DNA of 64,000 bases from Butyrivibrio sp. YAB3001 (GTDB lineage: Bacteria > Bacillota > Clostridia > Lachnospirales > Lachnospiraceae). This document shows positions 46,664 to 56,123 of the stretch, in pieces. The notes under the pieces are model-generated. The model did no database searches. It was given only the letters and a program-made list of their open reading frames with translations, and was not told where the DNA came from. The stretch covers positions 1-64,000 of the forward strand of contig NZ_FOKR01000020.1 of NCBI RefSeq assembly GCF_900112195.1, in the 5' to 3' direction. Made by a program: the position numbers and the translations under genes. Positions within the stretch are counted from its first letter, which is position 1; every line of letters begins with the position of its first letter.

Positions 46664-49600
46664 ATGGGCAATAATCAGGAAAGCTTTCTCAGAAAATACG
46701 GATTCAAGGCACAGCTTCGCACAATTCTTGCAGTATTAATTATTACCCCTATCTTAATACTGGGAGTTTATATGTATATGGCGGCAAAAAAGAACCTGAT
46801 TGCACAGACGCAGATGGCAATTCAGGGAAATATTGATGTAATAACCACAGCTCTTGAAAATAATTGCAAGATAGAAAATGATGTAATAAAGTTCTTTACC
46901 TATGAAGAAAATTTCAGAAAAGTCTTGGAACGTGCGAATAGTAATCCTTATGCTCTTACAGAGGAGTTGAATGACGAAATTGAGCCTCTTATATGGTATT
47001 ACCAGGGAAGTGATATGAATCTGAAGTCAATACACATATATTCAGATTTATTACCTAAGGATCATATTGGTGATTTTTTAAGCATTCCCGAAACTGATCT
47101 TGAAAAGAAATGGTATGATTATTGCAGGGCAGAATACAGCACAATGTGGGTATGTGACAAGGAAGGCGGAGTTTACCTTATAAAGGCACTCCTTGATTCT
47201 GCAACGTCATCAAGGCTCATAGGAATAGTTGTTTTGGAGATAAATACCAGTAATTTCTTTTCCATGATAAATCAGGCAAGCTATCTGGATAATGGCGTTT
47301 TGATCGTTGACTATGATCAGAATGTTATTCTGAACAAAAACATTGAAGATAGCACTCTTGATGAACAAATAAAAAATGATGCCATAAGCTATGACAGTAA
47401 TTTTTCTGAGGATACTTTCATAACTACGGATTCTTATTTCATGGCTGTTTCAAGAAAGCTGGATAATGATTGGAGACTTTTTTATTATGTTGACAGAAAA
47501 ACAATTGGAGCAGATGTAATATCACTTCTTATTAATGATATCATTATGGCAATAGTTCTGTTTGCAGTAGTTTATTTTGTGGCATCAATCTATGCCACAA
47601 GAAGAAGCGCGCAGATAACACATCTGAATGAAATGGCGAACAGAATTAAAAGTCGGGATTTCAATGTGACTGATGATATTGAATTTAAGGATGAGATAGG
47701 TCTTTTATCTGCGTCAATGGTTGATATGGCCAAGCAGCTTGAAGAGATGGTAAAAGAGATCAATGCCAGAAATGTGCAGGATCTTCTAATGAAGGAAAGT
47801 GATATTCATTACAGAGAATGGCTATTTGATTTCGTTGTTGAGAAAAATAATGATATTCTTGCAGTTCTTGGAACTGATGAATATGAGCCTAGTTTTATAA
47901 CTTCAAACGTGGATGTTGTACTGGGAATACCGATTGAGGAAATGAAATCGGATATAAGAAATATAGATAAAGCTGTAATATCCAGCGGGGTTGAAGGACA
48001 GACTCTGTCAAGTCTTATAGCTTCAAGTATGACTACCGGAGAAGCCCTTGCCCTTGATGAGATAGAATTTGAAAATAAAAAGACCAACGAACATCTATAT
48101 TACAGAGGAGTAATCGTATGCACTATAGACGATGGCGGAAAGAGAATGGCTATCGCATTATACGACAGAACTCAGGAGTATAAGAGAAATCATCAGCTTC
48201 AGGAGGCACTGAATGCAGCAGAAACTGCCAACAGGGCAAAGACGAGCTTCTTGGCAAATATGTCACATGATTTCAGGACTCCTATGAATGCAATCACAGG
48301 CTTCAATCTTCTGATCGACAAGCATGCAGAGGAAGCGGACAAAGTAAGAGAATACACGCATAAGATAAGTCTGGCATCGCAGAATCTTTTATCACTGCTT
48401 AATGATGTTTTGGATATGAGTAAGATTGAAAGCGGAAAGACGACGCTGGATATCAAGGAAATGCCGATAGGTCTTTTGCTTGAGGAAATTAATTCGGTTA
48501 TCAGTTTCCAGGCAAAGGCTAAGAACCAGGAATATGAGCTTAAAGTTGAATCTCTTCAGCATGATGTATTTATGGGTGATAAACAGAGAATCAACGAGAT
48601 ACTTATGAATATTCTTGGAAACGCTGTTAAGTATACGCCAGAGGGTGGAAAGATAGAGTTTATCATAAATGAATCGCCATCTTCATCAGAAGGATTCCAG
48701 AATGTAAAGTTCACAATAAAAGATAATGGAATTGGAATGAAGGCTGAGTACAAGGATAAGATATTTGATGCGTTCTCACGTGAAGAGAAGGGGGCAACAA
48801 AGACTATCCAGGGAACAGGACTTGGAATGGCGATAACAAAGAGTCTCGTAGAACTGATGGGAGGAACAATACGAGTAGAATCCGAGGAAGGCAAGGGAAG
48901 TACTTTCATTGTTAACCTAAGGCTTAAAGCTGTTGAAGTTGATAATGTTGATTTTTGGAAAGCACACGGAATTTCCAGAATGCTTGTTGTTAATAAAGAC
49001 GAAAAGGTTGATGAAGCATATAAAAAGAGCTTTGATAACAGCATAGATACGGAGAATATTGAAGTTAAGAAGGCATGGACCGGTTTTGAGGCGATAAAGG
49101 CAGTAGATGAGCTAGCAGAGAAAAGTTCTTATTTTGACATTATAATTGTCGATGAGACGATTGAAGACATGAAGCCGGCAGAGCTTATAAAGAGCATAAG
49201 AGGAAAAGATAAGAGAAATAATAGCCTTATTTTAGCGGTTACAGATAACTATGATATGGTCGAGGATGAACTTAGGGCTGCAGGCTGTAACGAAATCTTG
49301 CAGAAACCGGTATTTGCATCAATACTCATGGAAATAATTGATGACATCATGAAACGATCTTCAACACAAGAGGAGGAAGTAAAGAATCCGCTTGAAGGAA
49401 TGAGGTTCCTTGCAGCAGAAGATAATGATATTAACGCTGATATCCTTACAGAACTTATGAGTATGGAGGGCGCAACCGTCACAAGAGGCTGCAATGGACA
49501 GGAAGTTGTGGAAATGTTTAAAAATGCTCAGGAAGGCGATTATGACATGATCCTTATGGATATTCAGATGCCTGTAATGAACGGATACGAAGCTGCCGCA

Positions 49601-49777
49601 GCAATCAGAGCTCTAGGCACTGACTGGTCTCAGAGAATACCAATTATTGCGATGACTGCAAATGCATATGCAGATGATGTTCAGCAGGCCTTTGACGCAG
49701 GAATGAATGCCCATGTTTCGAAGCCAATTGATATAAGAGTTGTAGAGAAAACTATTCTTGAGTTTAAAAATTTATAA
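46664..49777 (+). CDS. Hybrid sensor histidine kinase with two receiver domains
   Basis: The 1037-residue protein has membrane segments near 18-39 and 285-308 flanking a Cache-like extracytoplasmic domain, HAMP, a PAS-like region, a HisKA domain with MSHDFRTPMN (His535), an HATPase domain (NILGNAVKY; GLGMAITKSL), a first receiver (about 765-890, IIIVDET) and a second with ILMDIQMP (Asp966). No DNA-binding output domain is present, so a phosphotransfer partner elsewhere is needed. Pairing with the binding lipoprotein upstream suggests sugar sensing. Confidence 0.92.
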   Translation: MGNNQESFLRKYGFKAQLRTILAVLIITPILILGVYMYMAAKKNLIAQTQMAIQGNIDVITTALENNCKIENDVIKFFTYEENFRKVLERANSNPYALTEELNDEIEPLIWYYQGSDMNLKSIHIYSDLLPKDHIGDFLSIPETDLEKKWYDYCRAEYSTMWVCDKEGGVYLIKALLDSATSSRLIGIVVLEINTSNFFSMINQASYLDNGVLIVDYDQNVILNKNIEDSTLDEQIKNDAISYDSNFSEDTFITTDSYFMAVSRKLDNDWRLFYYVDRKTIGADVISLLINDIIMAIVLFAVVYFVASIYATRRSAQITHLNEMANRIKSRDFNVTDDIEFKDEIGLLSASMVDMAKQLEEMVKEINARNVQDLLMKESDIHYREWLFDFVVEKNNDILAVLGTDEYEPSFITSNVDVVLGIPIEEMKSDIRNIDKAVISSGVEGQTLSSLIASSMTTGEALALDEIEFENKKTNEHLYYRGVIVCTIDDGGKRMAIALYDRTQEYKRNHQLQEALNAAETANRAKTSFLANMSHDFRTPMNAITGFNLLIDKHAEEADKVREYTHKISLASQNLLSLLNDVLDMSKIESGKTTLDIKEMPIGLLLEEINSVISFQAKAKNQEYELKVESLQHDVFMGDKQRINEILMNILGNAVKYTPEGGKIEFIINESPSSSEGFQNVKFTIKDNGIGMKAEYKDKIFDAFSREEKGATKTIQGTGLGMAITKSLVELMGGTIRVESEEGKGSTFIVNLRLKAVEVDNVDFWKAHGISRMLVVNKDEKVDEAYKKSFDNSIDTENIEVKKAWTGFEAIKAVDELAEKSSYFDIIIVDETIEDMKPAELIKSIRGKDKRNNSLILAVTDNYDMVEDELRAAGCNEILQKPVFASILMEIIDDIMKRSSTQEEEVKNPLEGMRFLAAEDNDINADILTELMSMEGATVTRGCNGQEVVEMFKNAQEGDYDMILMDIQMPVMNGYEAAAAIRALGTDWSQRIPIIAMTANAYADDVQQAFDAGMNAHVSKPIDIRVVEKTILEFKNL

Positions 49778-49805
49778 AAAATGTTCCAAGATGGAGGGAA
49801 AAGAC

Positions 49806-51002
49806 GTGAACGGAGTAAAAAAAATAACAGATGGAATCTATTGGATAGGTGGAAGTGACAGAAGACTTGAAAGGTTTGAGAATATTTTCCCAATCCCGGA
49901 GGGTGTTTCTTATAACAGTTATTTTATTGATGATGAAAAAACAGCGGTTTTTGACACTGCAGATATATCAATATCAGATCAGTATCTTGAGAATCTTAAG
50001 GATTGCCTTGAGGGAAAGAAACTTGATTATTTGGTGGTTCTTCATATGGAACCTGACCACTGTGCACTTATCAGCACAATTGCAGGTCTTTACCCCGAAG
50101 TTACTGTTGTAGGAAATGCCAAGACCTTTACATTTATGGAACAGTTTTTCCCAGAGTCCGCGTCTTACAAGAAATTGGAGGTTAAAGAAGGAGATACATT
50201 ATCGACAGGAAAGCATGTTTTTAAGTTTGTAACAGCGCCAATGGTTCATTGGCCGGAAGTTCTTTTTGCGTATGATGAAGTGAGCAAAGCACTGCTTTCA
50301 GCAGATGCATTTGGAACTTTCGGAGCGCTTGATGGCGGAATCTTTGCAGATGAATATGATTTTGAAAAAGACTTTTTGGATTCAGCAAGACGTTATTATG
50401 CAAATATAGTAGGTAAGTATGGAATGCAGGTGCAGGCAGCGCTTAAGAAGGCTGCGACAATCGATATTGAAATGATACTTCCTTTACATGGGCCTGTATG
50501 GAGAAAAGATATATCGTGGTTTTTGGATAAATATCAGAAGTGGAGCACATATGAGGCAGAAACGGATGATATTGCGGTTATTTATGGAAGTCTTTACGGA
50601 CATACAAAGAGTGCTGCGGAAGCTGTTGCGAGCCTTCTTCGTGAAAAGACAGGAAAAAATATTAAGGTATTTGATGTCTCGGGAACAGATGTGTCATATC
50701 TTATCGGGGAAGTATGGCGCTGCAGTAAGTTGGTACTTATGTGCCCAACTTACAACAATGGGATTTATCCTCCAATGGAAGCGTTTCTTAATGACATGAA
50801 TGCACTTGGAGTTCAGAATAGAATTTTTGCTCTTGCACAGAACGGAACATGGGCGCCTGTAACTGTTAAGCTTATGACAGAAAAGCTTCAGGGATTAAAA
50901 AACGTGACAATTCTCGAAGAGAGTCTTACAATAAAAAGTGCATTGCATAAATCAGATTGTGATAGCATTGAGTCATTTACTGAATCAATAGCTAAAGCAT
51001 GA
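49806..51002 (+). CDS. Flavodiiron protein (FprA type)
   Basis: The 398-residue protein starts at GTG 49806 with GGAGGG before it. The beta-lactamase-like domain carries the diiron ligands HMEPDH (His80, Glu82, Asp84, His85), His148, Asp167 and His228. A flavodoxin domain (about 255-398; IYGSLYGHTKSAA) follows. It reduces O2 to water, or NO in some members, and protects anaerobes. It follows the kinase gene by 28 bases and may share its transcript. Confidence 0.94.
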   Translation: MNGVKKITDGIYWIGGSDRRLERFENIFPIPEGVSYNSYFIDDEKTAVFDTADISISDQYLENLKDCLEGKKLDYLVVLHMEPDHCALISTIAGLYPEVTVVGNAKTFTFMEQFFPESASYKKLEVKEGDTLSTGKHVFKFVTAPMVHWPEVLFAYDEVSKALLSADAFGTFGALDGGIFADEYDFEKDFLDSARRYYANIVGKYGMQVQAALKKAATIDIEMILPLHGPVWRKDISWFLDKYQKWSTYEAETDDIAVIYGSLYGHTKSAAEAVASLLREKTGKNIKVFDVSGTDVSYLIGEVWRCSKLVLMCPTYNNGIYPPMEAFLNDMNALGVQNRIFALAQNGTWAPVTVKLMTEKLQGLKNVTILEESLTIKSALHKSDCDSIESFTESIAKA

Positions 51003-51029
51003 TATATTTAAGAATTTTGGAGGTTAGGT

Positions 51030-52688
51030 GTGAAAAAAAATATGAATGTGGCTAAAAAAGTGGTGGCTGCACTTACAGTTGCAGTTACTGTAGCTTGTGG
51101 CGTGTTGAGTTCCCATATTGTGAATGGGAATGCAGGAGTCGTAGCTGAAGCGGCAGGAAGAGTTGTTAGCATAACTTCATGTCAGATCGAAGGTGAAAAT
51201 GTTGTAGTTAATACATCATGTAATTCAGTTCCTTCTTCTGACGATGGCAAGTTTTATCTTTTTGCTGATGAGGTTTATCAGGATGGAACAACAGGAACTG
51301 TTGTAGCTTCAACTGAGGCTGGGAAGAGTGCAACTTTTTCTTTTCCTCTGGGATACAACACTCCTGAATCAAATATTTCAAAGAAGTTCCTGGTTGCTGT
51401 AAAAAGCGGCGGTTCAATGTATCAGGTAAGTGATGAGCACTATATCACAAATCCTGAGGGAAATGCATATATGAGCGTTCCCAGAAATGATCATGGTATT
51501 AAGGGAATCCTTCCAACTTATACTGATGAAGCAACTTTTAAGGACCTTGGCGTTTCCCAGATGGTTTACAACATCTACATGGGAGATATTGTTGGACCAA
51601 GCACAAATCCTGCAATGCCTACAACTGTATTTAACTATAACGGTGTGGATTATGAGTTTAATACAGCTGCACTTGAACAGTACGACAACTTTGTTCAGTG
51701 GTGTGGATTTAGCAATTTCCAGGTTACAATGACAATTCTTAATAATAAGACAGAAGCCGGTGCTGATCTGATCCATCCTCTTTCAAGAGATGAACATGTT
51801 TGCCCGGGTTATGCCATGAATACAAAGGAAGATGGCGGAACACAGCATCTTAAGGCTATTGCATCTTTCCTTGCTCAGAGATATTCAGGACCATATGGCA
51901 AAATTGATAACTGGGTAATCGGAAATGAAGTAAATGCCAGAACAGAATGGTATTACATGAGTTCAACAAATCTTGAGCTTAATGTAAGTGAGTATGTTAA
52001 GGCTTTCCGTATTTTCTATAATGAGATCAAGGCTGTAAACGGAAATGCAAGAGTGTTCAACTCAATTGACCAGGAGTGGCAGAGAAAATCTAATCCGGGA
52101 TGCTCTTTATCCAAGGACTTCCTCGACAGATTCAATTACTACATGCTGAGAGAAGGAAATGTTGACTGGGGACTTTCAGTTCATCCTTACAATGCTCCTT
52201 TGTATGATCCTTATACTTGGAAGCAGCAGGCAAGATATGTAAGCAATGATATTTCCACAAAGTATATCACAATGGAAAATATCTATCTTTTAACAGATTA
52301 CATGTGCCAGAAATCCTTCCTTAATCCAAACGGGCAGGTTAGAGCCATTTCTCTTTCTGAGATTGGATTTACATCAGCCTTTGGTGAGGAAAAACAGGCA
52401 GCTTCAATAGCTTATGCATATACAATGGCTGCAAATAATCCTTATATCACAAGTTTTATGCTCTTTAGAGAGACAGATGATGCTCATGAGATGGAGTCAC
52501 ATATAGCACAGGGACTTAAGAATCTCGATGGCTCTCACAAGATGGCATATGATTTCTATAAAGCTATGGGAACACCACAGCAGGAAGCATATAAGACAAA
52601 AGCTTCTGAAATCATCGGAGAAGATATAAACGCTCTGGTTACAAACAGAACATTCCTTTCGAGAGGTGATTGGGAAGCTAATGACTAA
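51030..52688 (+). CDS. Secreted DUF5722-like (glycosidase-fold) protein
   Basis: The 552-residue product starts at GTG with GGAGG upstream and has a signal peptide (about 1-41). A beta domain (45-145) precedes a barrel resembling DUF5722, related to clan GH-A glycosidases. GNEVN (Glu300) and LSEIGFTS (Glu444) sit where acid/base and nucleophile are expected. A surface or secreted polysaccharide hydrolase is inferred; the substrate is unknown. Its last eight bases overlap the AAA+ ATPase gene. Confidence 0.65.
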   Translation: MKKNMNVAKKVVAALTVAVTVACGVLSSHIVNGNAGVVAEAAGRVVSITSCQIEGENVVVNTSCNSVPSSDDGKFYLFADEVYQDGTTGTVVASTEAGKSATFSFPLGYNTPESNISKKFLVAVKSGGSMYQVSDEHYITNPEGNAYMSVPRNDHGIKGILPTYTDEATFKDLGVSQMVYNIYMGDIVGPSTNPAMPTTVFNYNGVDYEFNTAALEQYDNFVQWCGFSNFQVTMTILNNKTEAGADLIHPLSRDEHVCPGYAMNTKEDGGTQHLKAIASFLAQRYSGPYGKIDNWVIGNEVNARTEWYYMSSTNLELNVSEYVKAFRIFYNEIKAVNGNARVFNSIDQEWQRKSNPGCSLSKDFLDRFNYYMLREGNVDWGLSVHPYNAPLYDPYTWKQQARYVSNDISTKYITMENIYLLTDYMCQKSFLNPNGQVRAISLSEIGFTSAFGEEKQAASIAYAYTMAANNPYITSFMLFRETDDAHEMESHIAQGLKNLDGSHKMAYDFYKAMGTPQQEAYKTKASEIIGEDINALVTNRTFLSRGDWEAND

Positions 52689-53901
52689 TTCAAGAGATAA
52701 AGAACTGGAAACACTAAACAAGATAACAAATATGCAAAAAGATCTGCTTGGCAGCATCTATGGAGATTTTTTTAAGAGTACCAGTAGTGGAGCAGGTAGT
52801 AAGCCTGTTTCCACAGGTGCTAGTGGCAGTACTGTAAAAGGTTTTGGAAACTGTCAGGATTTATCAGCTGATAGTAAAGCAGATAGTTCAGAAGATGCCG
52901 TAAAGAACGCAAACGCCGCTCTTGATGAAGCAAAAACTCTTTTGGCAAATGGTCCTCAGGTTAATCAGGAAGAGGAAAAGAAACCGGAAGAGCCTGAAGA
53001 AGATCCAATGGAGACACTTGAGAAACTCATTGGACTTAGTACAATAAAAGACGATGTTAAAGAGCTTACAGCATTTGTAAAGGTTCAGAAGGCAAGAAAA
53101 GATCAGGGACTAAAATTAGTTCCGGTATCTTTACACCTTGTTTTTACAGGAAATCCGGGAACCGGAAAAACAACTGTAGCCAGAATCATTGCTAAGATTT
53201 ATAAGCAGATTGGTGTCCTTTCTAAAGGCCAGTTGGTTGAAGTCGACAGATCAGGCCTTGTGGCAGGATATGTTGGACAGACTGCCATCAAGACACAGGA
53301 GCAGATCAAGAAAGCTATGGGCGGAGTTCTTTTCATAGATGAAGCCTATTCACTTTCACAAAAAGACGATGCTTTTGGTCAGGAGGCGATTGATACTATC
53401 CTTAAGGCAATGGAGGATAATAGAGACGATTTTGTTGTTATCGTGGCCGGATATACCAATCCGATGAAGAAATTCATTGAAAGCAATCCGGGACTTAAAT
53501 CGAGATTCAATAAATACATCGAATTCCCTGATTACAGTATTGATGAACTTGAGCAGATTTTCAACATGAACTGTGACAAGTACGACTACAAAGTTGATGA
53601 AGATGTTAAACACCAGATAAGAGCTCTTATCACAGCAAAAAAGATTGAGAATATTGATAACTTTGCAAATGCCAGAGAAATTCGAAATCTTTTTGAGGAA
53701 ATAATAACAAATCAGGCCAAGAGAGTTTCAACCATAGAAAATCCTTCCGGCGAAGATATGATGACTATCTGTCTTGAAGACTTACAGCAGTTGTCAGTAA
53801 CAGCCAAGGAAGAGACCTGTGAAGATAAAAATGAACTTTCAGCAAACGAATCAGAGAATAATTCTGAGAATTCCGAAGAAGAATTTGCTGAGAGTAATTG
53901 A
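52681..53901 (+). CDS. CbbX/SpoVK-like AAA+ ATPase
   Basis: The 406-residue product has a Ser/Gly-rich and acidic N-terminal region (1-115) and an AAA+ domain with Walker A GNPGTGKTT (157-165), Walker B VLFIDEA (near 216-222), the ESNPGLKSRF sensor region and an acidic Ser/Asn/Glu tail. CbbX-type ATPases remodel protein complexes. The start lies within the previous gene after GAGGTG. No partner enzyme such as Rubisco is present; the target is unknown. Confidence 0.85.
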   Translation: MTNSRDKELETLNKITNMQKDLLGSIYGDFFKSTSSGAGSKPVSTGASGSTVKGFGNCQDLSADSKADSSEDAVKNANAALDEAKTLLANGPQVNQEEEKKPEEPEEDPMETLEKLIGLSTIKDDVKELTAFVKVQKARKDQGLKLVPVSLHLVFTGNPGTGKTTVARIIAKIYKQIGVLSKGQLVEVDRSGLVAGYVGQTAIKTQEQIKKAMGGVLFIDEAYSLSQKDDAFGQEAIDTILKAMEDNRDDFVVIVAGYTNPMKKFIESNPGLKSRFNKYIEFPDYSIDELEQIFNMNCDKYDYKVDEDVKHQIRALITAKKIENIDNFANAREIRNLFEEIITNQAKRVSTIENPSGEDMMTICLEDLQQLSVTAKEETCEDKNELSANESENNSENSEEEFAESN

Positions 53902-53934
53902 CTTTTTTTCACTATCATAATAAAATCGATAATG

Positions 53935-53964
53935 TCGCTGATGCGTTTGAAATCACATCAGCGA
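53935..53964 (+). terminator. Hairpin after the AAA+ ATPase gene
   Basis: TCGCTGATG pairs with CATCAGCGA across a 12-base loop. Only TATTAT follows, so termination strength is uncertain. Confidence 0.5.
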
Positions 53965-53972
53965 TATTATAT

Positions 53973-54019
53973 CGAGGCGTGGCTCAGTTTGGTAGAGCGC
54001 TGCGTTCGGGACGTTGCGC
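53973..54019 (+). pseudogene. Truncated tRNA-Pro, 5' half only
   Basis: GAGGCGTGGCTCAG, a D-arm (GGTAGAGC) and a CTGCG-TTCGGGA-CGTTG anticodon arm match the intact tRNA-Pro at 54055 up to the anticodon stem. The variable loop, T-arm and 3' acceptor strand are missing. The anticodon would also be CGG. Confidence 0.8.
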
Positions 54020-54054
54020 GATTTTCATCTTTTTCAACTGAATAGTTTTTTCAT

Positions 54055-54128
54055 CGGGGTGTGGCTCAGCTTGGTGGAGCGCGGCGTTCGGGACGCCGAG
54101 GTCGCAGGTTCGAATCCTGTCACTCCGA
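54055..54128 (+). tRNA. tRNA-Pro (anticodon CGG)
   Basis: All arms are present: acceptor CGGGGTG/CACTCCG, D-arm GCTC..GAGC, anticodon stem CGGCG/CGCCG with loop TTCGGGA, and T-arm GCAGG-TTCGAAT-CCTGT with one G-T pair. The discriminator is A; CCA is not encoded. A T run follows. The adjacent int gene makes its 3' end the likely integration site of the island. Confidence 0.97.
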
Positions 54129-54233
54129 TTTTTTTATGCCCAATTCTACTTTTTTTCTACCCATTTGATTTTATTCTGAAGTTAATCCCCAAAAACATGG
54201 AAAACTCTCTATAAACTATATTTTGTTGTCAAG

Positions 54234-55454
54234 TTACTGTTCGATGTTGTGGTCAGTGTATTCCTTAAGTGTAATGACACTGGTCATTTTGTCAGAGATT
54301 TCTCTCTTTGCTTCTTTGTCTTTTACTTTTGCATAGATCTTAAGAGTGGTCTCATAGTCTGCATGACCTACCCATTTCTGAATGCTCTTTACATCCATGC
54401 CCTGATGAACAAGGATGGATACGCAGGAGCTTCTAAGACCGTGAAGTGTTATGCCCTGTGGAAGCGCCGGCATCTTGATGATCAGACTTTTGAAAGTCTT
54501 GGTTGGATAGTCCGGATAGAAAAGCTTACCATTGGCATGCTTGAAGATATACTCATTCTCGATATAGCAGTTGCCGAAGAGCTTTCGATTAAAATCTTCT
54601 TTGGTCTTAAGCTGTCTGAACATCTCTATCTGTTCATCTGTCAGAGGGTATTCTCTGTTACTGGCGTCAGTCTTAGTTGAGTTGACGTAATTGACAGTCA
54701 TACCTTTTGTAACAGTGTGGTTGATGCTCATTGTTTTGGAATTAAAATCGATTGCAGACCAGCGAAGGCCAAGGAGCTCTTCTCGCCTTAAGCCAAAGAA
54801 TAGGGCAACGTAGTACATTTCATAGCAATCAAGTTCCTTGATGTTGTCCAGGAATGTCTGCGCTTCTCCATAAGAGAAGAATTCATCTTCTGTATTTTTT
54901 TCTTTGGCATACTTGAGCGCCAGCTTCTTGTTTATGACTACTTCTTTTGCCGGATTGTAAGCTACTATGCCTTCTTTTACAGCCTTATCCAGAATGGTGC
55001 TAAGGAGAACTTTGATGTCTTTTACTGTTCTCTGCTGAAGATGTCGCTCCTCAAACAGCTCATCCAAAAAGCACTCCACCATAGACTCGGTTATTTCCTT
55101 AACTTTTATATCTCCAAAGAATTCTTTTATACTGTTTCCTCTATAAAAATAAGAAGAGGAGGTCGTGTCGGAAACCTCTCTCTTCTTTTTATTTAGGAAA
55201 TTATCGATATAGTCTGCTAAGGTTATATTTCTGTCTGTGGAAACATCAGTGTGTTTGGTGTTAAGCTGCCTGGCTCTCATTTCGGAAGCCTTCTTTACGT
55301 TTTCAGCGGTATCTTTAAGGCCGGTGGAAATCCACTGCTTCTGTCTGACCTTAACGCCGTCTTTCATAATGTGCTGGTAAGAGATTATATAGAGATAACC
55401 ACTCTTACCCTGAACTCCGGTGGCTCTTTTGCCATCTTTCTTTGGTTTTGCCAT
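54234..55454 (-). CDS. int: Tyrosine recombinase (Tn916-type integrase)
   Basis: The 406-residue protein has an N-terminal arm-binding domain, a core-binding domain and a catalytic domain with Arg223, Lys261, His338/Arg341, His364 and Tyr374, all intact. It would insert and excise the element at the neighbouring tRNA-Pro. It follows xis by three bases on the minus strand. Confidence 0.94.
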   Translation of the reverse strand: MAKPKKDGKRATGVQGKSGYLYIISYQHIMKDGVKVRQKQWISTGLKDTAENVKKASEMRARQLNTKHTDVSTDRNITLADYIDNFLNKKKREVSDTTSSSYFYRGNSIKEFFGDIKVKEITESMVECFLDELFEERHLQQRTVKDIKVLLSTILDKAVKEGIVAYNPAKEVVINKKLALKYAKEKNTEDEFFSYGEAQTFLDNIKELDCYEMYYVALFFGLRREELLGLRWSAIDFNSKTMSINHTVTKGMTVNYVNSTKTDASNREYPLTDEQIEMFRQLKTKEDFNRKLFGNCYIENEYIFKHANGKLFYPDYPTKTFKSLIIKMPALPQGITLHGLRSSCVSILVHQGMDVKSIQKWVGHADYETTLKIYAKVKDKEAKREISDKMTSVITLKEYTDHNIEQ

Positions 55455-55457
55455 GAA

Positions 55458-55670
55458 TTAACTTGCCTCCTTAATGAATTCCATGTCAGGATACATGAAT
55501 TCCAGAAGATATAACTTTGGAACTCTGTACTTACCTGCGATCATCATGGATTTGATTGTGCCATTCTGGAGATATTCATAGACCTTGTTTCTTCCGATCT
55601 TTAAGATTTTCATGATATCTTTTATGCTCAGCACATCATCATATTCTGTCAGAAAATTCTTATATTCCAT
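55458..55670 (-). CDS. xis: Excisionase-like helix-turn-helix protein
   Basis: The 70-residue protein is a MerR-like excisionase domain (LSIKDIMKILKIGRNKVYEYL). It would direct the integrase toward excision. It lies between a small basic protein gene and int in one operon. Confidence 0.85.
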   Translation of the reverse strand: MEYKNFLTEYDDVLSIKDIMKILKIGRNKVYEYLQNGTIKSMMIAGKYRVPKLYLLEFMYPDMEFIKEAS

Positions 55671-55671
55671 A

Positions 55672-55827
55672 TTAGCTTGCCCTCCTTCCCTTGTTTCTTC
55701 TGTTCTCTTCGATCATTTCTTTCACTGCCTCGTAAGGTGTGGGATCATAGACTCCACATGCATCTCTTCGATCCAGCATTGCCAATTTCAATTTGCGATT
55801 AGCTCGCTGCTTTGCTCGTGTTTTCAA
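55672..55827 (-). CDS. Small basic protein of the int-xis operon
   Basis: A 51-residue product from TTG 55827 with GGAGG eight bases upstream; the ATG at 55836 lies too close to that SD. The sequence (MLDRRDACGVYDPTPYEAV) resembles small proteins often placed before xis in Tn916-like elements. Function is unknown. Confidence 0.6.
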   Translation of the reverse strand: MKTRAKQRANRKLKLAMLDRRDACGVYDPTPYEAVKEMIEENRRNKGRRAS

Positions 55828-55994
55828 ACTTATCATCCTCCTTTCAAACACGCTTAATAATGGTTTTTGTATCGTCGACATCCGGCTTTGTTTCGGGAAA
55901 CACTTTTGGTGACATCCAATCATCCGGGAAACTACGGGTTCTTTCGAACCGGTTTATTTAGTTTTCTAATAGCTTTTTATGATTTATATCATCT

Positions 55995-56058
55995 TAAGCT
56001 ATATTTATAATAACAATATTATTTTTATATGTCAATATTAGGATAAGCTATATTTATA
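55995..56058. promoter_or_regulatory. Paired operator repeats between xis and xre
   Basis: TAAGCTATATTTATA occurs at 55995 and again at 56044, 49 bases apart, each followed by AT-rich sequence. The first overlaps the -10 of the xis promoter and the second lies between the two divergent promoters. Binding by the adjacent Xre protein is inferred. Confidence 0.6.
56007..56035 (-). promoter_or_regulatory. Promoter of the small gene-xis-int operon
   Basis: The minus strand has TTGACA (56035-56030), a 17-base spacer and TATTAT (56012-56007). An extended -10 (TGATAAAAT, 56086-56094) on the plus strand could serve xre. No gene lies in 55828-56123. Confidence 0.7.
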
Positions 56059-56123
56059 TAAATAATATATTTCTTTTATGGAATGTGATAAAATATATCT
56101 TGTATTAAGAAAGGAGCTGGATC

